Source: Liolophura sinensis
Taxonomy: Eukaryota; Mollusca; Polyplacophora; Chitonida; Chitonidae
Reading direction: 5' to 3'
Assembly: GCF_032854445.1 (NCBI RefSeq)
Contig: NC_088306.1
Span: 4,524,373 to 4,588,372, forward strand
DNA length: 64,000 bases
Shown here piece after piece: positions 43,170-55,609 of this stretch. The notes beneath the pieces were generated by a model, which had not been told where the DNA came from, did not search any database, and was given only the letters and a program-made list of their open reading frames with translations. How positions within the stretch are numbered: position 1 is the stretch's first letter; each line of letters begins with the position of its first letter. The translations under genes and the position numbers were made by a program.

Positions 43170-44142
43170 GCCTCTCTCGTGGAGCTTGCTTTCTGTACTC
43201 TTGAATGGGAATCAGTTACTGATGTTATGTCTGTGATTGTGTTGTTGCTTCTGTTCGTCTGGGCAATCCCGCTTGAAGTGCCCTACCCGTCTGCAACCCC
43301 AGCAGCCGGTGGTCCGCTGACCGTTACTTTGTTGAGTTCGTCCGCGTCCACGGCCTTGCCCTGCCTGGCGCTAATTTTGCTGTGTATCGAGTTATACCTT
43401 TCCGACGATCTTTTTAATATCTGCGTACTTGTTGTCGACCGCCGTCATTGAAGCAATAGTTTCCCATTCGTCTTGCTGGGCAGTCGTTGTTTACGCCGTA
43501 GCCATAATCCTGCGTCTTTAAGACGCCCTAAACGCCTCGGTTTCGACGGCTGCGTGTACAGCCGCATGCAAATTCTTGGGTCATGTTTGGCACAACTGTA
43601 AACGAATTTCCTCCCCGATTGCATCCAGGAATTGATCCCTCGCCAGGGTATCTTATAGGTCGTCACCGGCGTCAGGATATGCACACCAAGCCAGGTGTAT
43701 CAGTGCTTGAGCCAACTCAGGAAGTGGTTCATCCTTTAACTTATACAGGTCCAGACTTATACAGGTCCAGTTGATTTGGCGGTGAGAGCCGCTTCTCCAA
43801 GGCCTTTGTCAATCTTCACAAGTCAGGGTTCCCTGGTTCAGCCTTGAAATTCGACAAAACCTGCTAGACCGAACCTCGAAGAGCCACAGCTTAACGCTGA
43901 CTTTTTTCTATACAGATCCACCCATTCAGAGTTGCATAATGTTCAATGTGAACAAAGTAGTCGCTCCAGGACGTGGTTGCGTTATACGTCGAAACTTTTA
44001 CGAAGTTTTTCTTTGAGGTCAGGCCCCCCGTCCTAGCCGTCGAGTTCAACAGCGGCGGTTCACTCATAATTCCGTCAATATTCAACCCTCCTTTACGGGG
44101 TCGAAAGTGCAGGTCGGGCAGGCCTCTGTTGTCCGGTCTCAC
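43170..44142 (-). pseudogene. Gypsy gag remnant with zinc knuckle
   Basis: 44142-43891 encodes an N-terminal part (YNATTSWSDYFVHIEHYA). Further frames give a capsid-like segment ending in FLDAI (about 43630). The zinc knuckle CWGCRRVGHFKRDC at 43304-43263 fits C-x2-C-x4-H-x4-C. Broken by frameshifts. Confidence 0.8.
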
Positions 44143-44564
44143 TGTTCAGACGTTCTCCCTTAAACTCAGGAACCACGGTTGACATTGCTAACGCCAGTTC
44201 ATGCACTGTTTCGCGGAGCCCCTATACCTCGGCCTTCACTTCGTCCACTAACTGGGCGGACGACACGCTGTCTTCTTCAGCTGAGTTGAGCGCTTCCCCT
44301 AATTCTCGTTGGGACATATTTATCATAGCCAAGTATCCACACCAGCTAGGCGTTCTCGTGGCTGGCCTGCTGTACCCAGTGCCGCTACATATGTGTGGGG
44401 CCGCTCACCCATCTACGAGGCGCCTGCTTGGTCACTCGCAGCTTCCCCCATCCACGACTTCTCAGGCCTCCGTCTAGTCGTTAGTCCGCTAGTCCCTCGT
44501 TAGTCCCTCGTATTCTGCCTCATTTAAGTCTCTGAAGTGGCTATCCCACCGCTGACACAAGTTT

Positions 44565-45830
44565 TGTAGCGTGTGCCCTTAGGCTAAACTTGGTAAAGTA
44601 TATAAGCACACAGACCTAGCCACGACAGGAAACTCAATTCCCCCTGAGCTGGTGTGGTCACGGAGGCCGGAGAAGAATACGGAAACAACCACTGAAGACA
44701 AATTTCAGATGTTACTACAACAAAAATGATGAAATTTATTCAGTGAAAATACAACACTGTTCCCACGTACAATCCCTGTAAGAAAACCTATTCTACAGCT
44801 CTGTTTGACCCTATCTATACGTAATACGTAGTTGTCACAGTGCTCTTCCGGCGGCCAGCAACCCCGTCCGTAACAGCAACTTTGGCAAGTATCGTAAACC
44901 ACCAGCAGCCCAGCTAGCTTCGGTCGCTCTCCAGCGACTAGTACACGGCAGTCCCGGTTTCCTTCAGCCGTGCGCAGTGTCTCCCGGCTGACATGGCACC
45001 CCGTCCCTGTACAGCAGTTCCGGTAGTTGCAGCAACTCACCAACCAGACCCGGAGGTCACAGCTTGGTGTTAACCTTTGCTGATGGGAGATCAAAGACGA
45101 GCCTATATATACGCTGGTGCCTGCGCTATAAAGCCTTGTCTCATATATATATATAAACGCAGGTCAGTCACGCCTATTGTGCCTGTACAGCATTTACACT
45201 GCCCAGCCAAGTCAGCGGACTCCCTGTCTGTTACTGTCAATATGGTATTACTTCTCGTGCTTTGTCAGTCCCAGTTCTGTATTCACCAGTGTAACTGTTC
45301 CTCAAACAAGCACTGTGTTTCTACGGAGGCTACGGCATTCCCGTTGAGGAAAATCAGTACGCAAGGGTTCCACGGCGTTCGTTATGCGCTAGTATAACTC
45401 CCTCCCGCATAGTCTATATAAGGGGCAGCTAAATGCCCTGGGGAATCAAGGATCTAGACACCCACCGCAAGAGCTTGTTACTTCTTCCCTCACTGCTCGA
45501 TGCTCTTATCTGAAACAAACTCTCCCCGGTCTTCGAAATCGCCTGCCTTATATAGAACAAACTACGTGACTTTCTGTCTGGACACGTCATCAAACCTGGC
45601 AGGTCTTCCCCAAACCGGACGTGAATTGGATCGCCATAAACTGGTACACTAGCGTGGTTTACGCTTTACTGCGATAATCAATCCACCCGTCAATCATCAG
45701 TACACTCAAACTTTATATTGACAGATAACAGGACGACGATATGGGAAGGTAGGATGTTTAATACATGACGGTAGAGGTCACGGCTACGACCATACAGCCG
45801 ACGATCACTAAGTCCGGTGACTCTGTTACA
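44565..45830 (-). repeat. Candidate 5' LTR of the gypsy element
   Basis: On minus it would start TGTAACAGAGTCACC (45830) and end CTACA (44565), directly before a leader. Between lie TATA-like runs (about 45156-45141 and 45112-45103) and AATAAA (44740-44735), the order expected of U3, R and U5. With no second copy the borders cannot be confirmed. Confidence 0.5.
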
Positions 45831-45834
45831 GTTT

Positions 45835-46265
45835 AATGAGATTGTATGTTAAATGAGATGACTACACACCCTTTTGAGCAATTCTAGACTACTGACGTCA
45901 AAATTTTTTGAATTATTATCGTGGCATTTTTCCTTGTTTTACCTGGTTCTGAGTATGTCATGTTGTTAGCGGACGCGTAATTTTGTACTGTTTCAGCATG
46001 CACGTGAACAGTTAGAATAACAGTTCAAGCCATTTGCCAGCTATCACGGTGTCGTCGCTCCTGTGGCTTTTCTCTCTATGCTGTAGGCTACGTATAAAAC
46101 ATACCGGTCCTGCATACCGCTCATATGCCTAATACGCCTGTCGCCTATTTTGGTTACAAATACGTAAGCTCTTAAAACTTTGTGACGGATATCTTTATGC
46201 CGTATATATACTTGTGATCTAGCGTTGTTTTGTCTTTCAAGCGAATGACCCACAAGAAAATATAG
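45835..46265. other. Non-coding stretch
   Basis: No gene or recognised repeat; one TGACGTCA at about 45893. Confidence 0.5.
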
Positions 46266-46274
46266 AATGTGAAG

Positions 46275-47915
46275 AAGTTGACCAGCCCACAAACTGACGG
46301 GCCAACCAACCGACAGACCAACCGACCGACAAATCAACCGACTGACCAACCGACCGACCGACCAAACGACAGACCGACCGACCACCGACACAACCGATTG
46401 TCCAACCGACCGACCCATAAACCGACACAACAACCGACCGACCAACCCACCGACACACCAACCGACACACCAGGCGATCAACCAACCGACCGTCACACCA
46501 ACCGGCTGACCAACCGACCGACCGACCAAACAACAGACCGACCAACTGACTGACACAACAACCGATCGACCCACCGACCGATATACCAACCGACCAATCC
46601 AAGGGCCGACCTATCAACCTACTAACCAACTGACAAACACACCAACCGATCTACCAACCGACCGACACACCAACTGACCAGCCGAACGATCGATTTACCA
46701 ACCGACAGACCACCTGACAGACACACCAACCGATCTACCAGCCTCACCACCCACCAACCGACCGACCCACCAGCCGACCCACCAACCGACCGACCCACCA
46801 GCCGACCCACCAACCGACCGACACACCAACCAATCGACCAACCGACCAAAATAACAACCGATCGACAAACCGACCGACACACAAACCGACACAACAACCG
46901 ATCGACCAACCGACCGACACACCAACCGACACACCAGCCGATCAACCAACCGACCGACACACCAACCGACCAACACACCGACCGATCCACCAGCCGACCC
47001 ACCAACCGACCGACACACCAACCAATCGACCAACCGACCAAAATAACAACCGATCGACAAACCGACCGACACACAAACCGACACAACAACCGATCGACCA
47101 ACCGACCGACACACCAACCGACACACCAGCCGATCAACCAACCGACCGACACACCAACCGACCAACACACCGACCGATCCACCAGCCAACAGACCAATCG
47201 ACCGCCACACCAACCGATCAACCAACCGATGGACCAACTGACCAACACACCAACCGACCGACCAACCGACCAACACACTTACCGAAGGACCAACCCACCG
47301 AACACCATTCGACGAACCAACCCACCGACCCACCAACCGACGGACCAACACACCAACACACCAACCGACGGACCAACTGATAGACACATCAATCAATCGA
47401 CCAACCAAACGACACACCAACCAACGGACCAACTGACCTACACACCAACCGACCAACCCACCGATAGAACCAATCAACCGACACACCAGACGACCAACAC
47501 ACCAAGCGACGGACAAACGGAATGACACATCAACAGACCAACTCATGGACCGACACACAAACCGACACACGAACCAATGGACCAACCAACCGACACACCA
47601 ACCAAGCGACACATCAGCCGACCAACCCACCAATCGACCAACTCACTGACCCACCAACACAAAACCTCACTATTCCGTCGACTCACCAATACAAAAACCC
47701 ACCCACCAACCTACCCACCAACCGACCCATCAACTGATCGACCAACTGACCAGTGGACCGACTCACCAACCGACCCACCAATCCACCGACCAACCGACCC
47801 ACCATCACCAAAACCTACCCACCAGCCGACCGACTCACCAACCGACTCACCAGCCCACCAGCCCACCAGCCGACTGACCAACCCACCAGCCGACTGACCC
47901 ACCTCCGAAAGTAAT
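46275..47915. repeat. CCGACC/AACC-type satellite with nested duplications
   Basis: Built from 4-bp CCGA/CCAA-like and ACAC steps, almost free of T on the plus strand. Two ~190-bp blocks repeat nearly exactly with a 192-bp offset (CAAAATAACAACCGATCGAC at 46847 and 47039). Long frames (SVGRSVGRL-like on minus, TDRPTNRPT-like on plus) are repeat artefacts. Confidence 0.93.
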
Positions 47916-47960
47916 GGTCGTATTCCCATCAGCTTTTGTATGTACCCAGGTTTCCTAAGA

Positions 47961-48230
47961 TTTATTTATTTATTTATTTGATTGGTGTTTTACGCCGTAC
48001 TCAAGAATATTTCACTTATACGACGGCGGCCAGCATTATGGTGGGAGGAAACCGGGCACAGCCCGGGGGAAACCCACGACCATCCGCAGGTTTCTGACAG
48101 ACCTTCACACGTACGGCCGGAGAGGAAGCCAGCATGAGCTGGACTTGAACTCACAGCGACCGCATTGGGGAGAGGCTCCTGGGTCATTACGCTGCGCTAG
48201 CGCGCTAACCGACTGAGCCACGGAGGCCCC
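47961..48230 (-). mobile_element. Family-1 SINE, complete, with target duplication
   Basis: Head at right (CTGAGCCACGGAGGCCCC), (ATTT)n at left; flanked by GGTTTCCTAAGA at 47949-47960 and 48231-48242. Inserted near the end of the satellite. Confidence 0.95.
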
Positions 48231-48267
48231 GGTTTCCTAAGACAGCAGCATGTAGTTTCTTAGTTTT

Positions 48268-48400
48268 AACACCGATCAACACACCAGCCGACGGACCAAC
48301 TGCCGACCGAAGCACCGACAGACAAACCGACCCACCCACCATCGACGGACCAACCGACCCACCCACCAACACACTTACCGACACACTTACCGACGGACCA
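48268..48400. repeat. Continuation of the CCGACC-type satellite
   Basis: CCGATCAACACACCAGCCGA and similar units resume about 25 bp past the SINE target duplication. Confidence 0.8.
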
Positions 48401-48655
48401 AGGGAACCGTGTGCACGATTACCTTGAACTCATGACTTAGCTGTTACAAACTTTTACTTTACACTCAAAAAAATAATAAGTTTTAACATAATAGAAAGTC
48501 TGAGTGCTGGCAGAATAGAATCTGCTATTACAACATAATACTGGTATATTTAACATGATATACTATTAGTTTCATACAGCCTCTCTGTTCTTCTGCGAAT
48601 TACCAGAATATGCCTGCTATAATAATAATATACATTCAAACATTACTGAACAAAT

Positions 48656-48757
48656 GGTCGTGGATTACCCCCACCATAAAGCTGGCCGTCGTCATCAATG
48701 TAAAATATTCTTGAATACGGCGTAGATGTTAAACACCAATGAAATAAACCAATAAAT
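48656..48757 (+). mobile_element. Family-1 SINE fragment
   Basis: CCCACCATAAAGCTGGCCGT, TATTCTTGAATACGGCGTAG and AAACACCAATGAAATAAA: the 3' third of family 1. Confidence 0.8.
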
Positions 48758-48764
48758 CACTCAA

Positions 48765-49970
48765 CAAAAATGTTGTCTGTTAAATTTAACAGATTGTTTT
48801 GTTTCTTTTTTTTTCAGAGAAAAAGGGAGTCGAAAACGCCGACCCCTCAACTCTATGGTCATTAAAAATTGACACGAAAGTTAAACAGTAACAAGATTCA
48901 GTCTGTTTCATCGGCCAAGGTGTTTACAGTCACATAACCATGGAATGACAGCATGTGTATCATTGCTACCTTACCGGAAATTATACCTTATACACAAATG
49001 AGCAGACACGCCTTTGGCACCTACAGAACCTGTCAAGCATGAACTGTAAGACTGTGTCATTTAACATAAAATTGTTATGAATGTACCTGCTGGAGGCCTT
49101 TCATTAAAAAAACCCATTGTTGTTTCGTAAGAATTTTAAACTGATGTATCTTTGTTCATAAAGTGAATAATTAGGTACCTTTACCTTGGTTTTTAAGGAC
49201 ACGTACAATAGACTGTGAAGCGTGAGAAATTACCTTTTTGGGTCCGCTTCGCAGCCCTGTTCTAAATTAGAGCTGTATATCATTTTTCTTCATAGATATT
49301 ACACGTAAAATATAAGCCTGCTAAACGCCATCTTTTTTTACGATACCAGCGAAGTCGAAAGCCAGGCAAATGTATAGCATCCGCCTCGGTTTAGGCCTGT
49401 CATACAGTTTACGTCACAATTTGAATAAACATATCTGCCCATCGCTCCACCTCAAACCTACCAAGTATTACGTAAAGTCTGGAATATAAAAACATTCTTG
49501 AAGGAGAACGTAAAAGTCTTAAACTGATACTTTTGCTGCATTTTTCTAATAAGAAATCAAATAAATAAATACCAACAAAAATGTGAGACGGTATAACATA
49601 AAGTGGGTGAATTAATCAGAATCCATTGAAATATTTTACTCGAAAAATGATAAATTTAAAGTGAAATGCAGTAATCTTCTACCATTAGGTCACAATAGTA
49701 ACGGTATATTCTCTTTATATGCAATAAACACAGCATCCAACAAGTGTCAGTCCTAAAGTGGACAGAAACCTACTTCTTTGCCGACAACTTCTCGATGTTC
49801 ACCTTTGTATTTCTTTGTATGTAGATTGATCGTCACTAAATATTTCCACTCATTTCTCATGGGTATACATGTACAACGTTTGTCGCTGTTCTCAAGAGTT
49901 TTCACGAATATATTATATTTGTCACTTAAGTTTATGGGTTCAGAAAACCGGAGTTACTGGGGTAAACTAC
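48765..49970. other. Non-coding stretch
   Basis: AT-rich; no domain-like frames or recognised repeats on either strand. Confidence 0.5.
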
Positions 49971-49974
49971 AAGT

Positions 49975-50110
49975 CTTCGCCTGGTACCTGACAAAACTCC
50001 TACCGAAAAGCCGCGGCCAGCATAACGAAAACTGGATTCGAACCCCCGATATCACTAGTCAGGGGAATGATTATTGCAGGCACTTCAGCAATCGGAGTCA
50101 GCGACCCTCT
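49975..50110 (-). mobile_element. Possible SINE remnant with B-box-like sequence
   Basis: On minus, GGGGTTCGAATCCAG (near 50045) is a strong B box and GCTGGCCGCGGC resembles the family-1 body. The A box is unclear. Confidence 0.4.
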
Positions 50111-50407
50111 TGTGACTTATCTCTTCACTGTATGATGTCACAGAAGTTACAACAGGCGCAGTTTGCAACACCTTCATAAAACAGGCTCTAGATTGGCCGT
50201 GCGTCAGAAAAGGAGTTATGGTGTCTTGCCTGGTGTCAGTATACGGGAAGAGGTGTCTTGTCTGGTGTCGGTACACATTGACCAGTGCCTTGTCAGGTGT
50301 CTTTGCTGTGGAGTACCAGTTAGACAGCTATGTACAAATATCCTCGTATCGACTTCATGTTGCTAGAAAATGATTTCAAAGATATCCAGGTGTGGGGGAG
50401 ATGCGAG

Positions 50408-50575
50408 TGAAGGCGAGGTGATAAGCACGCCAGTGCGACGCAATGACCCAGGAGAGTCTCACCAATGCGGTCTCTGTGCAATCATGGCGGTTTCTCTCCA
50501 TTCGTACCGTGACAGTCCTGTTGTGGGTTTACCCATATACAACGTAAAACAACTATCAAATCAATAGCTCAAATA
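50408..50575 (+). mobile_element. Family-1 SINE, strongly diverged
   Basis: GCAATGACCCAGGAGAGTCT, CACCAATGCGGTC and a CAAATAAATAAAA tail identify the family; the body is largely eroded. Confidence 0.7.
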
Positions 50576-50611
50576 AATAAAAATGCCAGCCACTAATCAT
50601 GCAAATGTAGA

Positions 50612-50970
50612 GTGAGTGAGTGAGTGTTTAACGTCGTACTCAACAATTTTTCAGTCATATGACGACGAAGGAATCATTAGGGTGCCTGTACGTGTAATGT
50701 GCCTCCTTGTTGCAGGACGGATTTCCACCGCTCTTTTATTTAGTGCTGCTTCACTGAGACGACTTACCGAAGGCAAGTAAGCCGCCCCGCCCGAGCCATT
50801 ATACTGATACGGGTCAACCAGTCGTTGCACTATCCCCTTCATGCTGAACGCTAAGCGAGGAAATTACAGCTTCCTCTTTTAAAGTCTTAGGTGTGACTCG
50901 ATCAAGGATTGGTCCTGGATCTACCGGTTTCGAAGCGTGCGCTCTAGCAACTGTGCTATCCGGGCCGGTC
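50612..50970 (-). mobile_element. Family-2 SINE, complete, with 12-bp target duplication
   Basis: Left end GTGAGTGAGTGAGTGTTTAA, core CGTCGTACTCAACAATTTTT and CAGTCATATGACGACGAAGG. On minus the right end is tRNA-like: GGCCCGGATAGCACAGTTGC (A box region) and GGTAGATCCAGGACC (B box). Flanked by TGCAAATGTAGA at 50600-50611 and 50971-50982. Confidence 0.93.
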
Positions 50971-51011
50971 TGCAAATGTAGAACATTTAGGCTAAAAAAC
51001 ACTGGAGAACC

Positions 51012-51140
51012 TTGATTGGTAGATTGACTAATCGCTGTTTAATGTCACGCTGTGAGTTCCTCACTTATACGGCCGCGGTCAGTTTGATGGATGAAGGAGC
51101 CTGTGTGCAGGATGAAAACCACCGACCATGGCAAGTTCCA
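51012..51140 (-). mobile_element. Diverged family-1-like SINE fragment
   Basis: CTCACTTATACGGCCGCGGT, CAGTTTGATGG and ACCACCGACCATGGCAAG parallel the family-1 body (CACTTATACGACGGCGGC...). No clear ends. Confidence 0.5.
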
Positions 51141-51144
51141 CGTG

Positions 51145-52850
51145 TGACGACAAGACGTTTATATTCACCAAGGCTGTTATGCAGCCGGGTATTCCACACA
51201 TTCTCTGCTCAAGGTCGGAATAGAATTCACATTTCTTGTGCCTTATTGTTAGCCCCCCCCCCCCCCCCCTCCTCACCATACTTCCCGTTACACTCTGCAT
51301 CAGTGGAGACGTTGAGAGTGACTCACTGTATGTAGGGCAATATGACTAATGGGAGTGAGTTACCCTGGGTATTCATTCAGGTGCATCCACGCGTGTTGTT
51401 TTAATTCAGGTAATGGTTAAAGTAATTTGCATTAATTTTATTCACACTGCCTTTTTGTATCCTGGGGATTATCAGTAGGCTTATGTCTGGCCTGGGTTTA
51501 CAGCCGCCCGCCTTCATGAAAATGTCCAGCAAATTGCTTAAGTCTGTAGTGTTTTTGTCTATGTCCAACGGCCTTTCTCGAAAAGGTAAGGTATATATAT
51601 TATTGAAGCGAAAAATAAATCTTTATTTTTGTCAATTAGAGCAGGCGTTCTGTAGAGAAAGGCCTATATTTTAGGCAAGTTGTTAAAGGTTTCTAATTGG
51701 CATCATTCAAACGATTACCCAGATGTTACATCAGTCAAATCAATTTTGATATGTACATGCATGTTAGATTTAATATAACAGAATAATAATACCATCAATC
51801 AAACAATCAATACCACGTTGTATTAAACCCCCGGCATTTGACATGTAACAGACGAACTTTCCCATGTGAAACTCATATGTTTACCTAGAGAGTGATCACA
51901 ACGTGTGTGCAAATTAGCAACGAATATCATGTACGACCTCTTAAAGGGTCCTGAATGGGCTGGCCACCGCTTAATTGTACAAATTAATCTCTTGAGAACA
52001 ATAAAGGTGCGAAAATATAATCCTAATTCTTGTCAGATACTGGAATGCCAAAGCTAAAATTGACCACATGGCCATAAACCATGCGGAAACACGTGCTCAA
52101 GAAAGCAAAAGCTCGTAGATTATGCACAGTTTCATTCTATGCCCTATGATATCACATGAGACGGCATGACCTCTGGGTTTGAGGCACGCGCCGTTTAATC
52201 ATCTTAACCATTTAAGCCTGCCATTGAACGTGGAATTTGTAAATTTCCCCGCTTTCCCTGCTTGTGGGGCCATGGTGGCATTGAACGGTCGATGATCCTT
52301 GTGTGGCTGTTTGCGCTGTCTAAAGTTGGTTCGAGTCTACTTGTCTTTGGCACAACTACGGTGGGCATATATGTAAATCACATGTAAGAAAGTTGGTAAG
52401 TAACTTGTCACATGAAGTTCATGGAAAAAAAATAAATATCATTTCTGGAAATACCTGAATTGTTTCCAGCACCTTTAATGACGTAATTTTTGTTTTTAAC
52501 TCGGGAATATATAAAAGCATTTGAGAAGTGTTGCTTGTCGTTTCTGGAGATCGGTTTGGGAATTTCTAAAGTATTTTATTAGAGTCTAATTATCACAGTA
52601 TTTAGGTGAAATCTACATGGGGTATGCCTGGACGCCAAGCGTGAAATACAATAGAAAAAAAAATGTCTAAACGTAATAGATTATGCACGTATCGTATGTG
52701 CATACTGACACAAAGGGAATTGCTTTTTTTCATGAATGGGCCATAACAAAGACTTTAAAAATAGTACTTATTGCTGCCTCGCTGGCACTCAACATTGATA
52801 TGTTAAAGCAAGGAAACAGCACTTCGGCAGCATGGAGTTGGTCTGACAGA
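51145..52850. other. Mostly non-coding; one weak exon-like stretch
   Basis: A C run lies at 51250-51269. 51476-51586 has an AG before and GTAAGG after an open frame containing MSSKLLKSVVFLSMSN, which could be an exon but has no supporting homology. Nothing else recognised. Confidence 0.45.
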
Positions 52851-52962
<112 letters not shown>

Positions 52963-52964
52963 CA

Positions 52965-53030
52965 CAGCTAATGACTCCTCGTCGTCATACGGCTGAAAAT
53001 ATGGCGTAAAACCCCAAGCATACACACATA
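52965..53030. mobile_element. Family-2 SINE tail fragment
   Basis: GACTCCTCGTCGTCATACGG, CTGAAAATATGGCGTAAAAC and CCCCAAGCATACACAC, the reverse of the family-2 tail and core; adjacent to the TA tract. Confidence 0.65.
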
Positions 53031-54377
53031 CACAAATGAAGCGGCAAGATACGAAAATGCACGTGTCCTGTAAAATCAGCTTTGTATCTGCATAATAACA
53101 GGCAGATACCGATATGTCATACCTGCAATATAAGAAGTGATTATAAAGGTTTATAAAGGCTTATCCATATTTGCAATGTCAGAACAGTTTCTCTTCAGCG
53201 TATAACCATCTCAGATATAAACAAAATCATACTTTGATACTAAGTCAAATAACATTATTTTGCCTCCCACCTTTCTTCCAGCGGTTTTCAGCGCTAAACA
53301 AACGTAAATTATAGGGTTTACCCGAGTTCATGTTCGATAGACCTCTTTATTTTCTGATTTTGTTCTGTAGATGACAGTTTTCATCGGACCTATTTGTTTT
53401 CGATCCGGGTTTTCTTTATGCTGTTGCAGAGGCTGTTGCATTAACAGCTAGCCAGTAATCACCAGCGACAAATTCATTGAAATATTCATTTCTACGAGCC
53501 ATCCTGTAAAAACCAAGTTCAATGGTAATTTTTTTTGCATTATGAATTAGTTGTTTAGGACTTCTATTGTAATTGACCATTTATTTGTAAAAATCTGTTA
53601 CTTTTTCAGATTGACCCGCTCTCAGAATTTATAATGCAACTATTGCACCATGCTGGAGACAAGTAGTGGCAGAAGGAAACCGGTGCCTACGAAGCGGCGA
53701 GTAAGCGAGCAATACCCAGAGCATCGATCATGAAGGGCTCGTATGCCAAGCAAGGAGGCGTCAAAAATACCAAAAATCTTTTGGTATTGGGTGAAGAGCT
53801 CTGCAGTGACAACGTAGCCCAGAGCACGTTGGTGTTAGCCAGAACCTCACCTTTTTCAGCCAGCAGTGTTCTCCCAGAACCTGCGACTGTGGGTGAATGT
53901 AGAAGTTCAAATTATGGTTTGGTAAATATAAATTTTGGTTCTTGTTTGCTGCTGAAATTTGTTATGGCCACTAGTTTTACCCCATCGCCAATAATAGGTA
54001 TCTGTGATTTACTGGGCACAAACACTCTCCAAACTGTAAAAGAGAAAGATTTTGCGAACACTTATGGAGTTGTATGACGAAAAGTTTCGTCTTCCTCAAG
54101 CTGTAACATCTCATAACTCTTAGGCAAACGTTAACGCCCTGCTTTGGTTGACATTTATGGTGCCTAAATTTTTCTCTTACTGTGACCTACAGTCACTGGG
54201 TTATAAGCAACTATGGCGCACATGAGTACCTTTTTAAGCTAATTTTTCTGGGAGTTGAAAGGTCAGGGCTGTCACTGCAAGTGTGGCAGGTACAAACGCT
54301 CATGCTCGAAATGTGGTAAAGCTCAGTCAAAGACCTAGGCAAACTCTCAGTGTGGGAAAAGGTCAAACAGCCTTTTC

Positions 54378-55080
54378 TTGCTAAAAACTTCTGCAAAGAA
54401 AAATTTGCTTTATCTAGTGAAAACTCCAATTAAGGTTGACATGTTTGTTCAAAGTTTGAGGGCTAACCCTAACCTTGCTGCTGCAAAAGAATTAATAGAT
54501 GCTTTTACGAAGAGGCAGAAAATCTTCAGTCTGCGAATAAAAAATATTCATGCTGTGTATAAAATTAAAAAAAAAATCCCTGGGCAGAATATCTTTACCT
54601 TGTCCGCCTCTACCTGCCATGAGTATATCGTCTTCAGGGAGAGTCCCTAAGAAGACAGAGATCCAAGTTAGATTATTCCATCGTCTTTCTTACCCCCATA
54701 GTAGTTCAGTAAACGATCCTATAAATTCTAAAATTTGTTCAGTAAGATATGTACATTTTGACAAAGGGGTTCATATGATATCAGCAATTAAGTTCCGGGG
54801 CTCTGTTAGCTAAAGCAGGCATAGCTTCCGAGTTTCGGTCGCTGCGGGTCAGTCCAAACGATTTTGACCCACTGGGTTTTAAACTAGGAGAGCAGTACTG
54901 TTTTGATAAATTCCTACCTATGGGTTGATCAGTTTCGTGTGCTGCGTTCGAGAAATTTTCTACTTTGTTGGAGAGCTTAGTAAAAGACCGGCCCCTAAAA
55001 ATGTCTACGTTATTTAGATGACCATTTTGGTTTCTGGTTGGGTTTTTAATGTTCACATGCAGAGCTGTTTTTCCAGGTAG
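54378..55080 (+). pseudogene. DIRS-like reverse transcriptase remnant
   Basis: LVKTPIKVDMFVQSLRANPN starts the domain. RLFHRLSYPHSSSVNDPINS (about 54680) is a signature of DIRS/Ngaro reverse transcriptases. GALLAKAGIASEFRSL, FDPLGFKLG, FDKFLPMG and FEKFSTLL follow in another frame (54795-54970). YLDDHF at 55011-55028 is the catalytic motif. Confidence 0.85.
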
Positions 55081-55169
55081 GGCCTTTTGAAGCAGATTAA
55101 TAGATGCTAGAAGTAGGCCTGCAAATCTGGCTGTCGTTTTTCAGGGGATATAATGTGTATTGGGTGTAG

Positions 55170-55550
55170 TGTATTCGGAGACGTACACTGGTTTTCCAGT
55201 GAACAACTTCACGTGTGCAGGACGGCTTACGTTCTCCCGGTTTTGTTATATATTTCCAGAAAAAATGGGCATTCGGCCAATGGTCCAAGGAATGGCATAA
55301 GTCAGGTCTAACAAATAACAAGTCTTTGCAGATATATGCCTCGCTCGTGCAATCGGCCAAACTCCTTATTAACAAGAAAATTTTGTACCACACTGACAAC
55401 ATGGCGGATGTGCAGCGTGTTAATAAATTCACCAAAGAAAGTCAAAACAAGTCTTCAAACTAGTTAGACGATTTGTCGTGAATTTTTTTCAATTTAATAT
55501 TCTCATTAAAAGTGAGCATTTTCCATGCATGAATAAACTCATTGGTGATT
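55170..55550 (+). pseudogene. DIRS-like RNase H remnant
   Basis: VIYFQKKWAFGQWSKEW, LQIYASLVQSAKLLINKKIL and YHTDNMADV (55240-55410) match the RNase H of DIRS/Ngaro elements; HFPCMNKLIGDSISREQLGR follows in another frame (about 55510-55570). Confidence 0.78.
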
Positions 55551-55609
55551 CAATTTCTCGTGAGCAGTTGGGCAGATTTAGAGAGCCAGCCCCACAGTCA
55601 GACGTTCTG

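Larger units (their letters stand above)
39890..45830 (-). mobile_element. Ty3/gypsy LTR retrotransposon, minus strand, 3' truncated, decayed
   Basis: In order on minus: candidate 5' LTR (45830-44565), gag (44142-43170) with a zinc knuckle, protease-like region (about 43080-42790), reverse transcriptase (42470-41400) interrupted by a SINE, RNase H (41312-40938) and integrase (40510-39890). Pol order RT, RNase H, integrase is that of Ty3/gypsy. Many stops and frameshifts. No matching LTR is seen at the left end. Confidence 0.88.

Noticed and set aside
46044-47897. Serine/valine/arginine-rich ORF of 312 codons on minus
   Set aside because: Translation of the CCGACC satellite; all frames are low-complexity.
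51476-51586. Possible exon with MSSKLLKSVVFLSMSN
   Set aside because: Splice signals fit but coding evidence is too weak; noted within the surrounding stretch only.
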